Shown: positions 5,646 through 13,903 of the stretch, in pieces | Numbering within the stretch: the stretch's first letter is position 1 | Layout: each line of letters opens with the position of its first letter | Assembly: GCA_018267355.1 (NCBI GenBank) | Contig: JAFDYP010000124.1 | Coordinates: forward strand, 1 to 14,212 | Reading direction: 5' to 3' | DNA from: Bacteroidota bacterium | GTDB lineage: Bacteria; Bacteroidota; Bacteroidia; Chitinophagales; LD1 | Length of the DNA stretch: 14,212 bases | Made by a program: the position numbers and the translations under genes | The notes under the pieces: generated by a model | Databases searched by the model: none | Told to the model about the DNA's origin: nothing | What the model saw: only the letters and a program-made list of their open reading frames with translations

Positions 5646-8021
5646 ATGAAACTCCCGGCAATAGTCTTGTCAGTATTTTTTGTGCTATCCCTATCCGTGG
5701 CGTCTGCCCAGCAGCAGCGCTATGACCGCGTGCAGGTAAACCTGGATGCGAGCCATACCATAGCAGACCTCGCAGCACTGGGTATAGAGGCGGATCACGG
5801 CCAGTTTCGCAAAGGGATCTCCCTGACCACTGACCTCTCTGCATCAGAAGTACAGAGGATAGCTGCGGCAGGATTTAGCTATCAGGTGCTGATACAGGAT
5901 GTGGCCACGTACTATGCGCAGCAGCGTGCCCCCATAAATCCTGCCTCGCCGCGGACAGTGACCTGCAGCTCTCCATTCAGCTACAATGTGCAGACACCTG
6001 CCAATTTTCATGGCGGCAGCATGGGTGGCTTCCTGACCTATGCAGAGCTGCTCACACAGCTAGACTCCATGCATGCTAAATATCCTAACCTGATATCTGC
6101 GCGCAATGTGATCGACACCTTCCACTCGATAGAGGGGCGACCTATCTATTGGCTGCGCATATCCAATCACCCGGACTCTGACCAGACCCAGAAGCCACAG
6201 ATACTCTACACAGCGCTGCATCACGCACGTGAGCCTGCGGGGCTGACAGACATGATGTTCTATATGTGGTACCTGCTGGAAAACTACCAGAGCTCTGCCG
6301 AAGTGCGTGCACTGGTAGATCATACAGAGATGTATATCGTACCATGCGTAAATCCTGATGGCTATATCTATAATGAGACTACCAACCCTACCGGTGGCGG
6401 TATGTGGCGCAAGAACAGAAGGCATAATGCTGACAGTACCTATGGTGTAGACCTAAACCGCAACTATGGATACAACTGGGGCTATGATAATACCGGCTCC
6501 TCAAACGTGACTACTGATGAAACCTACCGCGGTACAGCGGGATTTAGCGAGCCTGAGATAGCTGCTATGAAGTTTTTCGCAGAGCACCATCACTTTAGTA
6601 TAGCAGTGAACTATCATACCTACAGCAATATGCTCATCTACCCATGGGGATATGAGGCAGGCCTGCTCACGCCGGATTCTGACCTGTATATCGCTTATGC
6701 GCGCACCATGACGAAGTATAATGGCTTCCTGTATGGCACAGGAGATCAGACGGTAGGCTATACTACCAACGGTGACTCTGATGACTGGATGTACGGCGAA
6801 CAAAACACGAAGAATAAGATCCTATCTATGACCCCTGAGTCCGGATCGCAGGCTTATGGATTCTGGCCGCCTGCCTCTGCAGTGACCGATGTGGCCAGGG
6901 AGAATTTTGACCTGATATTCTATGCGCATAAATTCCTCCTGCGCCATCTGGAGCTGACGGACATTTCGCCAAAGGTGACGCTCTCACATCAGTTCAAATT
7001 CACATATCAGGCAGAGCAGCTCGGCCTGGATACTCCATCAGTCTATACGCTGTCTCTTACCTCCTCTGATCCTAATGTAACTGTGCCCTCTACGGTCAGG
7101 ACGATCACAAACCCGGCTTTGCTGTCTACTGTCACGGATTCCTTTCTCATACAGCTCAGCCCAAACATCACTAATGGGTCGACCTTTAGTTTTGCAGTAG
7201 TAGTGGATAATGGCCTTTATACTTATGCAGATACTATCACAAAGAAATTTATCAGCGGCGATACGCTCTATTATAACAACTGCAACAGCGCTGCGACTTT
7301 CACACATACGGGTAGCTGGGGAACCACAACATCATCCTATACCTCTCCTGCAGCCTCCATCACAGACAGTCCAAACGGAAACTATCCTAATAACTCTACT
7401 ACCAGCATCACACTCACGGACACCATAGACCTGACTCATGCCACCAGTGCCAGCCTGCTCTATCAGGCCCGGTGGCAGTTGGAAAAAAGCTATGACTATG
7501 TCCTGACAGAGGCCTCTGCTGACGGACAAAGCTGGTCACCCCTGTGCGGTTTGTATACCAATGTGGGTCAAAACCAAAACAATGCCTACCAAAGCCTGTA
7601 TGACGGCTACCAGAATGAATGGGTCCAGGAGGTGATAGACCTGGGAGACTATACAGGCCACAAGACCATGCTACGTTTCACCCTCAGCAGTGATCAATAC
7701 CTGAATTATGACGGGTTTTATTTTGACGATCTGACGGTACTGGCTCAGATAGATAGCGCTGCGACAGGCGTAAAGAACATAACCGGCAATAGCGACTGGA
7801 CCATCTATCCCAATCCTGCCAGTGACCGGGTGATCATCACACCGGCCACGGTGGGTGGATCACTTCTCACCATTTATGATGCGATGGGTGCCGAGGTGAA
7901 AAAAAATCTGCTGACTGATGAAAAGGTCTCAGTAGCAGACCTCGCGCCAGGTGCCTACTTTGCCAGTATCTCTCATGACGGCCAGAGCAGTCCGGTGCAT
8001 AAGCTGATAATAGTGCGGTAG
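5646..8021 (+). CDS. Secreted M14 zinc carboxypeptidase with T9SS type A sorting domain
   Basis: This 791-aa protein starts at ATG 5646, which opens directly on a signal peptide (residues 1-21, cut after VASA). The in-frame ATG at 5607 would put 13 extra residues inside a terminator hairpin. Residues about 22-120 are probably a propeptide. The M14 domain spans about 130-435. Zinc ligands are His193 and Glu196 (in HHAREP) and His324 (in VNYHTYS); the catalytic Glu is 398 (MTPESG); substrate-binding Asn271-Arg272 lie in DLNRNYGYNWG; and NPDGY and DDWMYG are also present. The active site therefore looks intact and the enzyme should remove C-terminal residues from peptides. A beta-sandwich linker follows, then a MAM/jelly-roll-like domain at about 540-705 with FYFDDLTV, then a Por_Secre_tail-type sorting domain at about 718-791 (IYPNPASDRVII ... 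LAPGAYFASI). It is likely cell-surface bound or extracellular. Side-chain specificity cannot be read safely. Confidence 0.93.
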   Translation: MKLPAIVLSVFFVLSLSVASAQQQRYDRVQVNLDASHTIADLAALGIEADHGQFRKGISLTTDLSASEVQRIAAAGFSYQVLIQDVATYYAQQRAPINPASPRTVTCSSPFSYNVQTPANFHGGSMGGFLTYAELLTQLDSMHAKYPNLISARNVIDTFHSIEGRPIYWLRISNHPDSDQTQKPQILYTALHHAREPAGLTDMMFYMWYLLENYQSSAEVRALVDHTEMYIVPCVNPDGYIYNETTNPTGGGMWRKNRRHNADSTYGVDLNRNYGYNWGYDNTGSSNVTTDETYRGTAGFSEPEIAAMKFFAEHHHFSIAVNYHTYSNMLIYPWGYEAGLLTPDSDLYIAYARTMTKYNGFLYGTGDQTVGYTTNGDSDDWMYGEQNTKNKILSMTPESGSQAYGFWPPASAVTDVARENFDLIFYAHKFLLRHLELTDISPKVTLSHQFKFTYQAEQLGLDTPSVYTLSLTSSDPNVTVPSTVRTITNPALLSTVTDSFLIQLSPNITNGSTFSFAVVVDNGLYTYADTITKKFISGDTLYYNNCNSAATFTHTGSWGTTTSSYTSPAASITDSPNGNYPNNSTTSITLTDTIDLTHATSASLLYQARWQLEKSYDYVLTEASADGQSWSPLCGLYTNVGQNQNNAYQSLYDGYQNEWVQEVIDLGDYTGHKTMLRFTLSSDQYLNYDGFYFDDLTVLAQIDSAATGVKNITGNSDWTIYPNPASDRVIITPATVGGSLLTIYDAMGAEVKKNLLTDEKVSVADLAPGAYFASISHDGQSSPVHKLIIVR

Positions 8022-8032
8022 TGGTAATGTGG

Positions 8033-8040
8033 TATATTTC
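8033..8040 (+). promoter_or_regulatory. Possible weak promoter -7 box for the zinc-ribbon gene
   Basis: TATATTTC differs from TAnnTTTG only in the last base and ends 15 bases before the ATG at 8055. The gap to the peptidase gene is just 33 bases, so co-transcription with that gene is an equally good explanation. Confidence 0.25.
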
Positions 8041-8054
8041 GTAAAACAACTTTT

Positions 8055-8378
8055 ATGGACAAGACATACAAAAACTGCCAGAGCTGCGGTATGCCAATGA
8101 AGAAATCCCTTGGTGGCGGCGGCACCAATGCAGACGGATCTATCAGCGGAATGTATTGCGCCTACTGCTATGAAAATGGCCAATTCAAACAGCCGGACTG
8201 GACGGCTGCACAGATGCAGGAGTTTGCCAAAGGCAAAATGAAGGAGATGGGATTCCCGGGATTTCTGGCAGGGCTTTTTACTAAGGGCATACCTCAGCTA
8301 GAGCGCTGGAAGCATCAATACCTAATCCTCTTCCTTTTTATTAGCCAGCTGCATATATGCGGCGTAAGCCCCCTTTAA
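8055..8378 (+). CDS. Small zinc-ribbon protein (zf-ribbon_2-like) with an unusual C-terminal extension
   Basis: The ORF encodes 107 aa. Two CxxC pairs (Cys8/Cys11 in NCQSCGMPM and Cys35/Cys38 in MYCAYCYENGQF) form a zinc ribbon, with the family's GGTNADGS segment between them. An amphipathic helical half follows (MQEFAKGKMKEMGFPGFL), then FTKGIPQLERWK. As I recall, proteins of this widespread family end at or just after that RWK motif, at about 85-90 aa. Here the frame continues 21 residues beyond Lys86 into a hydrophobic tail that overlaps the 3' end of the convergent adaptor gene by 57 bases. The family has no well-established function; roles in regulation or metal handling are only guesses. 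It sits between a secreted peptidase and a metal-efflux operon but is convergent with the latter, so no shared regulation is implied. Confidence 0.8.
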   Translation: MDKTYKNCQSCGMPMKKSLGGGGTNADGSISGMYCAYCYENGQFKQPDWTAAQMQEFAKGKMKEMGFPGFLAGLFTKGIPQLERWKHQYLILFLFISQLHICGVSPL

Positions 8379-9455
8379 GATAAACTGTTGGTGCGAAAGA
8401 TCGAGACCATCCGGGGCTATCATAGTGATACTGTCTTTGGATAGTAGCGGATGTACCTGTACCAGCGTAAATATATTCCTGCCATCGGCCCGGAACAGAT
8501 ATAAGCTGTCTCCGCTGCGTATGATCGCATCATCAGGCACGGCGTATCCGTCGCGCTCAGGTAGCTCTATATTTGCATTGAGAAACATGCCGGGTAGCAG
8601 CTCATGTGTAGGTGAGGTGAAATGGCAATGGACAATGGAGCTTCTGCTTTCATCCAGCTTTTTACCGGTCAGGATGGTTTCTGCGTTGTATACCTTGCCG
8701 GGATCATTGACAGGATACGCGCGTACTTTGAGCCCCTTGGTGATGTAAGGCATATCCTTTTCAAAGATGGTGAGTGCCAGATGCAGATCTGTTGGATTGA
8801 CCAGCTCAAAAAGGATATCAGTAGCATTTACAAACTTGCCGATATTGACATTCACAGCAGAAACATATCCATCTATAGGTGACACCAGACGGATACTACG
8901 ACTGATATTGTCTGCAGTGAGCCTGGCGGCATCTATACCTACCAGCCGCAGTTTCTCCCTCAGTGCATTGAGCTCTGCCTGCTGCTGCTTATAGTCAGAT
9001 GTGACCTGCTCATATATCTTATCACTGGTAGCCTGGGTGGCGTTCAGATCGCGCTGGCGGGCATACTCCTTTTGCAGGTATTCGGACCGGGCCTGCGCGG
9101 CCAGGTAGCTTTGCTGCATTTGTATGAATACTTCGTTTTCTATCACTGCTATCTCCTCGCCTTTATGTACAGGCATACCAGGCAGAAGTTTGGTACTCTT
9201 CAGGTAGCCGCCAGTAGGCACACTGACAGAGATAAGATTTTGTGGTGGTACATCTACTACGCCATTCACGCGGAGCGTCTCGCTCATCCGGGTAGTAGTG
9301 GCGCGGCCCATAGTAATCCCGGCATTGGTCATCTGGCTATCAGTCAGTACTACAGTATGGTCAGCTGACGCTACGTGTGTAGCCTCTGAAGGAGTCTGAC
9401 GGTGAGAGCAGCTATAGAGAAGTACTATGATCGCGAAGGCTATTATATTTTTCAT
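8322..9455 (-). CDS. Heavy-metal efflux RND periplasmic adaptor (membrane-fusion lipoprotein, CzcB/CusB family)
   Basis: This 377-aa protein starts with a short lipoprotein signal (MKNIIAFAIIVLLYSC), with lipobox LYSC and Cys16 as the likely acylated residue. It would be anchored to a membrane in the periplasm. Domains in order: a barrel-sandwich half at about 70-108 (VPTGGYLKSTKLLPGMPVHK), an alpha-helical coiled-coil hairpin at about 109-180, the second sandwich half at about 188-220 (LVSPIDGYVSAVNVNIGKFV), a beta-barrel at about 222-300 with LLPGMF, and a membrane-proximal domain at about 305-370. It bridges the inner-membrane pump to the outer-membrane channel. The gene begins 9 bases after the pump-channel fusion gene, so the two are almost certainly co-transcribed. 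I see no methionine clusters like those of copper adaptors, which favours a divalent metal. Gene order (pump first, adaptor last) is the reverse of many proteobacterial czc/cus operons. Confidence 0.92.
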   Translation of the reverse strand: MKNIIAFAIIVLLYSCSHRQTPSEATHVASADHTVVLTDSQMTNAGITMGRATTTRMSETLRVNGVVDVPPQNLISVSVPTGGYLKSTKLLPGMPVHKGEEIAVIENEVFIQMQQSYLAAQARSEYLQKEYARQRDLNATQATSDKIYEQVTSDYKQQQAELNALREKLRLVGIDAARLTADNISRSIRLVSPIDGYVSAVNVNIGKFVNATDILFELVNPTDLHLALTIFEKDMPYITKGLKVRAYPVNDPGKVYNAETILTGKKLDESRSSIVHCHFTSPTHELLPGMFLNANIELPERDGYAVPDDAIIRSGDSLYLFRADGRNIFTLVQVHPLLSKDSITMIAPDGLDLSHQQFILKGAYAAYMQLANKKEED

Positions 9456-9464
9456 TGCAGATGG

Positions 9465-12400
9465 CTATTGATTAGTTTTGAAATAAATACTGAGATCGAG
9501 CACGGTTTTATTGTACTCTCCTATGGCACTGAGGTAGTCGGTACGGATAGTCAGGGATTGATTGACTAGCATCATCCACTCTATATAGTTGATAGATCCC
9601 TGCTGTAGCCGCCGGGTGGCACCTGCGCGGATGATCTGGGCCTGCGGCAGCGTGGTGAGTTCATACTGGTCCAGCGTACGTATCGCCGCCTGATAGCGGA
9701 GAAGTAGTATCTGCCGCTCCGTCTTCCTGCGTGATCGCACCTCCTCGTACTCTGCCAGTGTACGTTTATAGTTATCTCTGGCGGCTCTGATCCGTGCATC
9801 TCCGGCCCCAAAAAAGACCGGTATGCCCAAGCCAACAAAACCGGACTGAAACCTGGCGGCAGATGTATAGTATGACTCACCGGTGGTCGTGCGCATGTAT
9901 CCGTTTATCGACTGATTGCTATAGCCCAGTGTAAACAAGGGCAGTAGCCGCCAGCGCGCCACCTGCCACTCATGCCGGGCCGCCTCTGCCTGCTGTGACA
10001 TGTGCCGTATAGACAGGTGCTGCTCATATAGGGCTGTATCTGCCTGCATGGGCATTTGGAGTTTCAGGATAGTATCAGCTGGGTCGTACAATAAAGATGA
10101 GCGCATCAGCCTGCTGAGGGCGAGCTGCAATGCGCTATAATCGACATCGAGCTGCTGCAGTTGCAGCCTGATCTGGCGGCTCGCGGCCTGAGATGCCGCT
10201 TGCTCTATCGCATCTATATCTCCCGCACTATAGCGAGCAGCCTCCAGCCGGATAAATGTGCTGTACATGCTATCCGCATCTACCAGCACCATACGCTTCT
10301 GCCGGGCCAGTATCATCTCATAATAGATGCCTGCTACCTGGCGCTCTATGTCAGTTTTGCTCATCTGGAGCTCAGTCTCTGCCACACCTGTCTGCGAGCG
10401 GTAAAGTGCTTTTTGTCCGGTATATAGCAGCGGAAAAGCGATGCTCTGAGAAACGCTGAATTTAGAATCAAGGTAAATGCTATTGATCTGTCCGTACTCG
10501 CCTGTAGCAGAGGTGGCAGGCAGATCCCATGCGGAGTGCTCCAGGTGCTGAGAGCTGCTGACGTGCAGGACTGATGCCCGGATGGACAGGTCATGTATCA
10601 TAGCGCTGTCTATGGCCCGGCGCAGTGATATGGTCTGCTGCGCAGAAAGCATAGCCGGTGCAGTCATGAGACATAGCATCAGTATCGCCACCGCTCCGGT
10701 GCGACCTGATGGTTTTCTTCCTTTCCGCTCGGACCAGATATATATCAGCGGCAGAACGATCAGTGTGAGAAGCGTAGCAGTAATAAGACCGCCGATCACC
10801 ACAGTGGCCAGAGGGCGCTGAACCTCAGCACCGGCCCCGCTGCTTATTGCCATAGGCATAAAACCGAGCGAGGCTACAGCCGCGGTCATGAGGACTGGCC
10901 TTAGCCGCGTGCGGGTACCCTTCATGATCCGCTCGGTGAGATCCTCGATCCCCTCGTCCCGCAGCGCATTGAACTCTGATATAAGCACGATACCATTCAG
11001 CACAGCCACACCGAATAGGGCTATGAATCCTACTCCGGCTGATATACTGAAGGGCATACCTCTGAGCCACAATGCCAGTACGCCACCTATAGCTGACAGC
11101 GGTATAGCTGAGAAAATGAGTAAGCCCTGCCTGATGGACTGAAAGGCAAAAAAGAGCATGACGAAGATCAAAAGCAGGCCGACTGGTAGTGTGATACTGA
11201 GGCGCTTTTTAGCAGCCACCAGATTTTCAAACTGGCCGCCGTAGGTGATATAATAGCCGGCAGGTAATTTGACCCTTGCCGCGATCTGGGATTGCAACTC
11301 CTGTACCACGCTCTGTACATCCCGGCCCCGTACATTGAAGCCGAGGCTGATCCTGCGTTGGGCATCTTCGCGCTGGATCTGGTTAGGTCCTACCTGGATC
11401 TGTACATCTGCTACCTGATATAAAGGAATCTGCTGGCCGGACGGTGTGAGTACCGGCAGGTTTTGGATATCACTGAGTTGCCTTTTATCCTTCTCTCCCA
11501 TGCGCACTACCAGGTCAAATCGTCTCTCGCCCTCATATACCATACCGCATGCTGCTCCGGCCAGGGAGGACTTGATCACCTCATTCACAGCCGTCACAGA
11601 CAGGCCGTACTGAGCCAATGCATCTCTATTGTATCGTATGACCATCTGCGGAAGGCCTGTCACGGTCTCTACATACAGGTCGCGGGCGCCTTGTACACCG
11701 CTGACTAACTGTGCCACCTGCCGGGAGCAGGCTGTGAGTGTGTCAATATTATCGCCGAATATCTTGCACACTACATCCTGTCTGCCACCTGTCATCAGTT
11801 CATTAAATCTCATCTGCACAGGAAACTGGAACCCTGTAGTGATGCCCGGCACTTCCTCAAGGGCTTTGTTCATTTTCTCAGCCAGATCATCAAAGGTCCT
11901 GGCTGACTTCCACTCTGATTTGGGCCGGAGCACTACCATCATATCTGAGGCATCCATCGGCATCGGATCCGTAGGTATCTCTCCGCTGCCTATCTTGGTC
12001 ACGACCTTCTCTACCTCAGGGAAACGCGTCAATAAGATATGTGCCGCCTGCTGCGTACTGCGGATCGTAGTAGAAAGAGAACTACCCGTCAGTACGCGGG
12101 TATCTACCGCAAAGTCGCCTTCCTCCAGTTTAGGGATAAACTCTCCACCCATAGTAGATAGTATGCCGATAGATGCTACGAAAAGTAGCACAGCAACAGA
12201 GATGACCACGACTGGCACACGAAGGACATTGCGTAATGTCCAGAGGTACGCACGCTCCAGGATACTCATGGCCCGGTCTGCCAGAGATGGCTTACCGCCT
12301 ATACGGCGACTGAGCATGACTGAGGCCATCATAGGCACGTAGGTGACAGACAAAATGAATGCACCTATGATAGCGAATGCTACAGTCTCTGCCATAGGTT

Positions 12401-13829
12401 TAAACATCTTGCCCTCTATACCCTCCAGCGTGAGTATAGGAAGGTAAACGATCAGTATGATGATCTGCCCGAAGACAGCGGCGCTCATCATTTTTCCGGC
12501 GGCGTGGCTGACCTCACCGTCCATCTCATCTGTGCTGATCTCGCCGCCAGGCGTGTGATGCCCCTGGTGCAGGCGGTGCATGACGGCCTCTACTATGATC
12601 ACGGCTCCATCTACTATCAGGCCAAAGTCCAGAGCACCGAGGCTCATCAAGTTGCCGCTTACGCCAAAGATATTCATCATAATAATGGCAAACAGCATGG
12701 CCAAAGGTATGACAGATGCTACCAGCAAACCGGCTCGGATATTGCCCAGGAAGATGACCAGGATAAAAATGACTATCAGTGCGCCCTCTACCAGATTTCG
12801 CTCTACAGTCGAGATCGCATTATTGACCATTTTGGTCCGGTCCAGAAATGGCTCTATCACTACCCCTTCAGGTAGTGTTTTTTGTATCTCAGCTATGCGT
12901 TTTTTTACGGCTGTGATCACCTCTGAGGAGTTGCCCCCTTTGAGCATCATGACTATGCCGCCGGCTACTTCACCTTTATCATTGTAGGTCATAGCCCCAT
13001 AGCGTATAGCAGAGCCGATCCTGACAGCCGCTATATCGCGTATGAGCAGTGGTATGCCATGCGCTACTGTTTTGACAGGTATTGTGCCGATATCATCTTC
13101 CGTTTTCACCAGTCCCTCGCTGCGGATGTAGAGGACGGTCGGGCCTTTTTCTATATAAGCACCACCGGTATTCTGGTTGTTCTTTTGCAGTGCATCCATC
13201 ACATCCTGTATAGTCAGGCCTTGGGCTTTGAGCCGCAAGGGGTCTATTTCTACCTCGTATTGCTTCAGGTGGCCGCCGAAACTACTGACATCGGCTATGC
13301 CCTTGGTACCCAGCAGTTGTTTGCGCACTATCCAGTCCTGTATCGTGCGTAGCTCGGTGTCAGAGTATTTATTCTCAAAACCCGGGCGGGGCCGTATCAC
13401 ATACTGGAATATCTTTCCCAGTCCGGTGGTCACCGGCCCCAAAGTAGGAGTGCCAAGACCGGGCGGCAGCTCGCTCTGCACCTGCACGAGGCGCTCAGCT
13501 ATCTGCTGTCGCGCCCAGTAGACATCCGTTTTATCATCAAATACGATAGTGACGAGCGAGAGCCCGAAACGCGAAAAGGAGCGCTGCTCTATGATGCCCG
13601 GGATATTGCGCGTAGCCATCTCTATAGGAAAGGTGATGACGCGCTCTATATCGGCAGCTCCCAGAGAGGGAGAGGTGGTGATGACGAGCACCTGGTTATT
13701 AGTAATATCCGGTACTGCGTCTATGGGTAGCGAACGGAGACTAAGTACTCCGTATATGATAAGTCCTACAGTAAACAGGCCTATCACCAGCTTATTGCGG
13801 ATAGAAAATCCGATAATATACTTCAGCAT
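9465..13829 (-). CDS. CzcA-type heavy-metal RND pump fused to a TolC-type outer-membrane factor
   Basis: The product is 1454 aa, against about 1040 for a normal CzcA/CusA. Residues 1-1035 are a full RND pump: TM1 near 12-32, periplasmic loops at about 35-340 and 560-870, and TM clusters at about 345-550 and 875-1033. TM4 carries DFGLIVDGAVIIVEA (401-415) with Asp401, Asp407 and Glu414, the proton-path residues of the Zn/Co/Cd (HME1-3) groups; the usual Asn after the Glu is Ala415. By eye, the three Cu(I)-binding Met of CusA align with Asp576, Ala627 and Glu677, again arguing for divalent cations. Residues about 1065-1454 match an outer-membrane efflux protein (SLRRAIDSAMIHDLSIRAS at its start, then long helices). 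The joint at 1043-1064 looks like a signal peptide or extra TM. RND-TolC fusions of this length are known in Bacteroidota. The start ATG gives the canonical MLKYIIGFSIRNK. The exact metal is not certain. Confidence 0.92.
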   Translation of the reverse strand: MLKYIIGFSIRNKLVIGLFTVGLIIYGVLSLRSLPIDAVPDITNNQVLVITTSPSLGAADIERVITFPIEMATRNIPGIIEQRSFSRFGLSLVTIVFDDKTDVYWARQQIAERLVQVQSELPPGLGTPTLGPVTTGLGKIFQYVIRPRPGFENKYSDTELRTIQDWIVRKQLLGTKGIADVSSFGGHLKQYEVEIDPLRLKAQGLTIQDVMDALQKNNQNTGGAYIEKGPTVLYIRSEGLVKTEDDIGTIPVKTVAHGIPLLIRDIAAVRIGSAIRYGAMTYNDKGEVAGGIVMMLKGGNSSEVITAVKKRIAEIQKTLPEGVVIEPFLDRTKMVNNAISTVERNLVEGALIVIFILVIFLGNIRAGLLVASVIPLAMLFAIIMMNIFGVSGNLMSLGALDFGLIVDGAVIIVEAVMHRLHQGHHTPGGEISTDEMDGEVSHAAGKMMSAAVFGQIIILIVYLPILTLEGIEGKMFKPMAETVAFAIIGAFILSVTYVPMMASVMLSRRIGGKPSLADRAMSILERAYLWTLRNVLRVPVVVISVAVLLFVASIGILSTMGGEFIPKLEEGDFAVDTRVLTGSSLSTTIRSTQQAAHILLTRFPEVEKVVTKIGSGEIPTDPMPMDASDMMVVLRPKSEWKSARTFDDLAEKMNKALEEVPGITTGFQFPVQMRFNELMTGGRQDVVCKIFGDNIDTLTACSRQVAQLVSGVQGARDLYVETVTGLPQMVIRYNRDALAQYGLSVTAVNEVIKSSLAGAACGMVYEGERRFDLVVRMGEKDKRQLSDIQNLPVLTPSGQQIPLYQVADVQIQVGPNQIQREDAQRRISLGFNVRGRDVQSVVQELQSQIAARVKLPAGYYITYGGQFENLVAAKKRLSITLPVGLLLIFVMLFFAFQSIRQGLLIFSAIPLSAIGGVLALWLRGMPFSISAGVGFIALFGVAVLNGIVLISEFNALRDEGIEDLTERIMKGTRTRLRPVLMTAAVASLGFMPMAISSGAGAEVQRPLATVVIGGLITATLLTLIVLPLIYIWSERKGRKPSGRTGAVAILMLCLMTAPAMLSAQQTISLRRAIDSAMIHDLSIRASVLHVSSSQHLEHSAWDLPATSATGEYGQINSIYLDSKFSVSQSIAFPLLYTGQKALYRSQTGVAETELQMSKTDIERQVAGIYYEMILARQKRMVLVDADSMYSTFIRLEAARYSAGDIDAIEQAASQAASRQIRLQLQQLDVDYSALQLALSRLMRSSLLYDPADTILKLQMPMQADTALYEQHLSIRHMSQQAEAARHEWQVARWRLLPLFTLGYSNQSINGYMRTTTGESYYTSAARFQSGFVGLGIPVFFGAGDARIRAARDNYKRTLAEYEEVRSRRKTERQILLLRYQAAIRTLDQYELTTLPQAQIIRAGATRRLQQGSINYIEWMMLVNQSLTIRTDYLSAIGEYNKTVLDLSIYFKTNQ

Positions 13830-13903
13830 ATAAATGATTCTGATCGAGATAAAGGAAGATCAGCCTGACAGCGATGCTGCAGGCACAAACAAAAAACTAT
13901 CGA

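Noticed and set aside
11629..12342. A 237-codon plus-strand open frame opposite the RND pump gene.
   Set aside because: It is Ser/Thr/Arg-rich low-complexity translation antisense to conserved RND motifs, with no signal or domain.
9465..13829. The 1454-aa pump-channel ORF as a sequencing or assembly artefact joining two genes.
   Set aside because: The frame is continuous through a plausible linker and signal-like segment, and RND-TolC fusions of this size are known in Bacteroidota. An artefact remains possible but is not favoured.
9465..13829. Assignment of the pump as a copper/silver (CusA) exporter.
   Set aside because: TM4 has the DFG...DGA...VE pattern of the divalent-cation groups, and by-eye alignment places Asp, Ala and Glu where CusA has its Cu(I)-binding Met residues.
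13840..13863. Inverted repeat CTGATC/GATCAG ahead of the pump gene as a terminator or operator.
   Set aside because: The arms are only 6 bp with a 12-base spacer and no T tract, so chance is a sufficient explanation.
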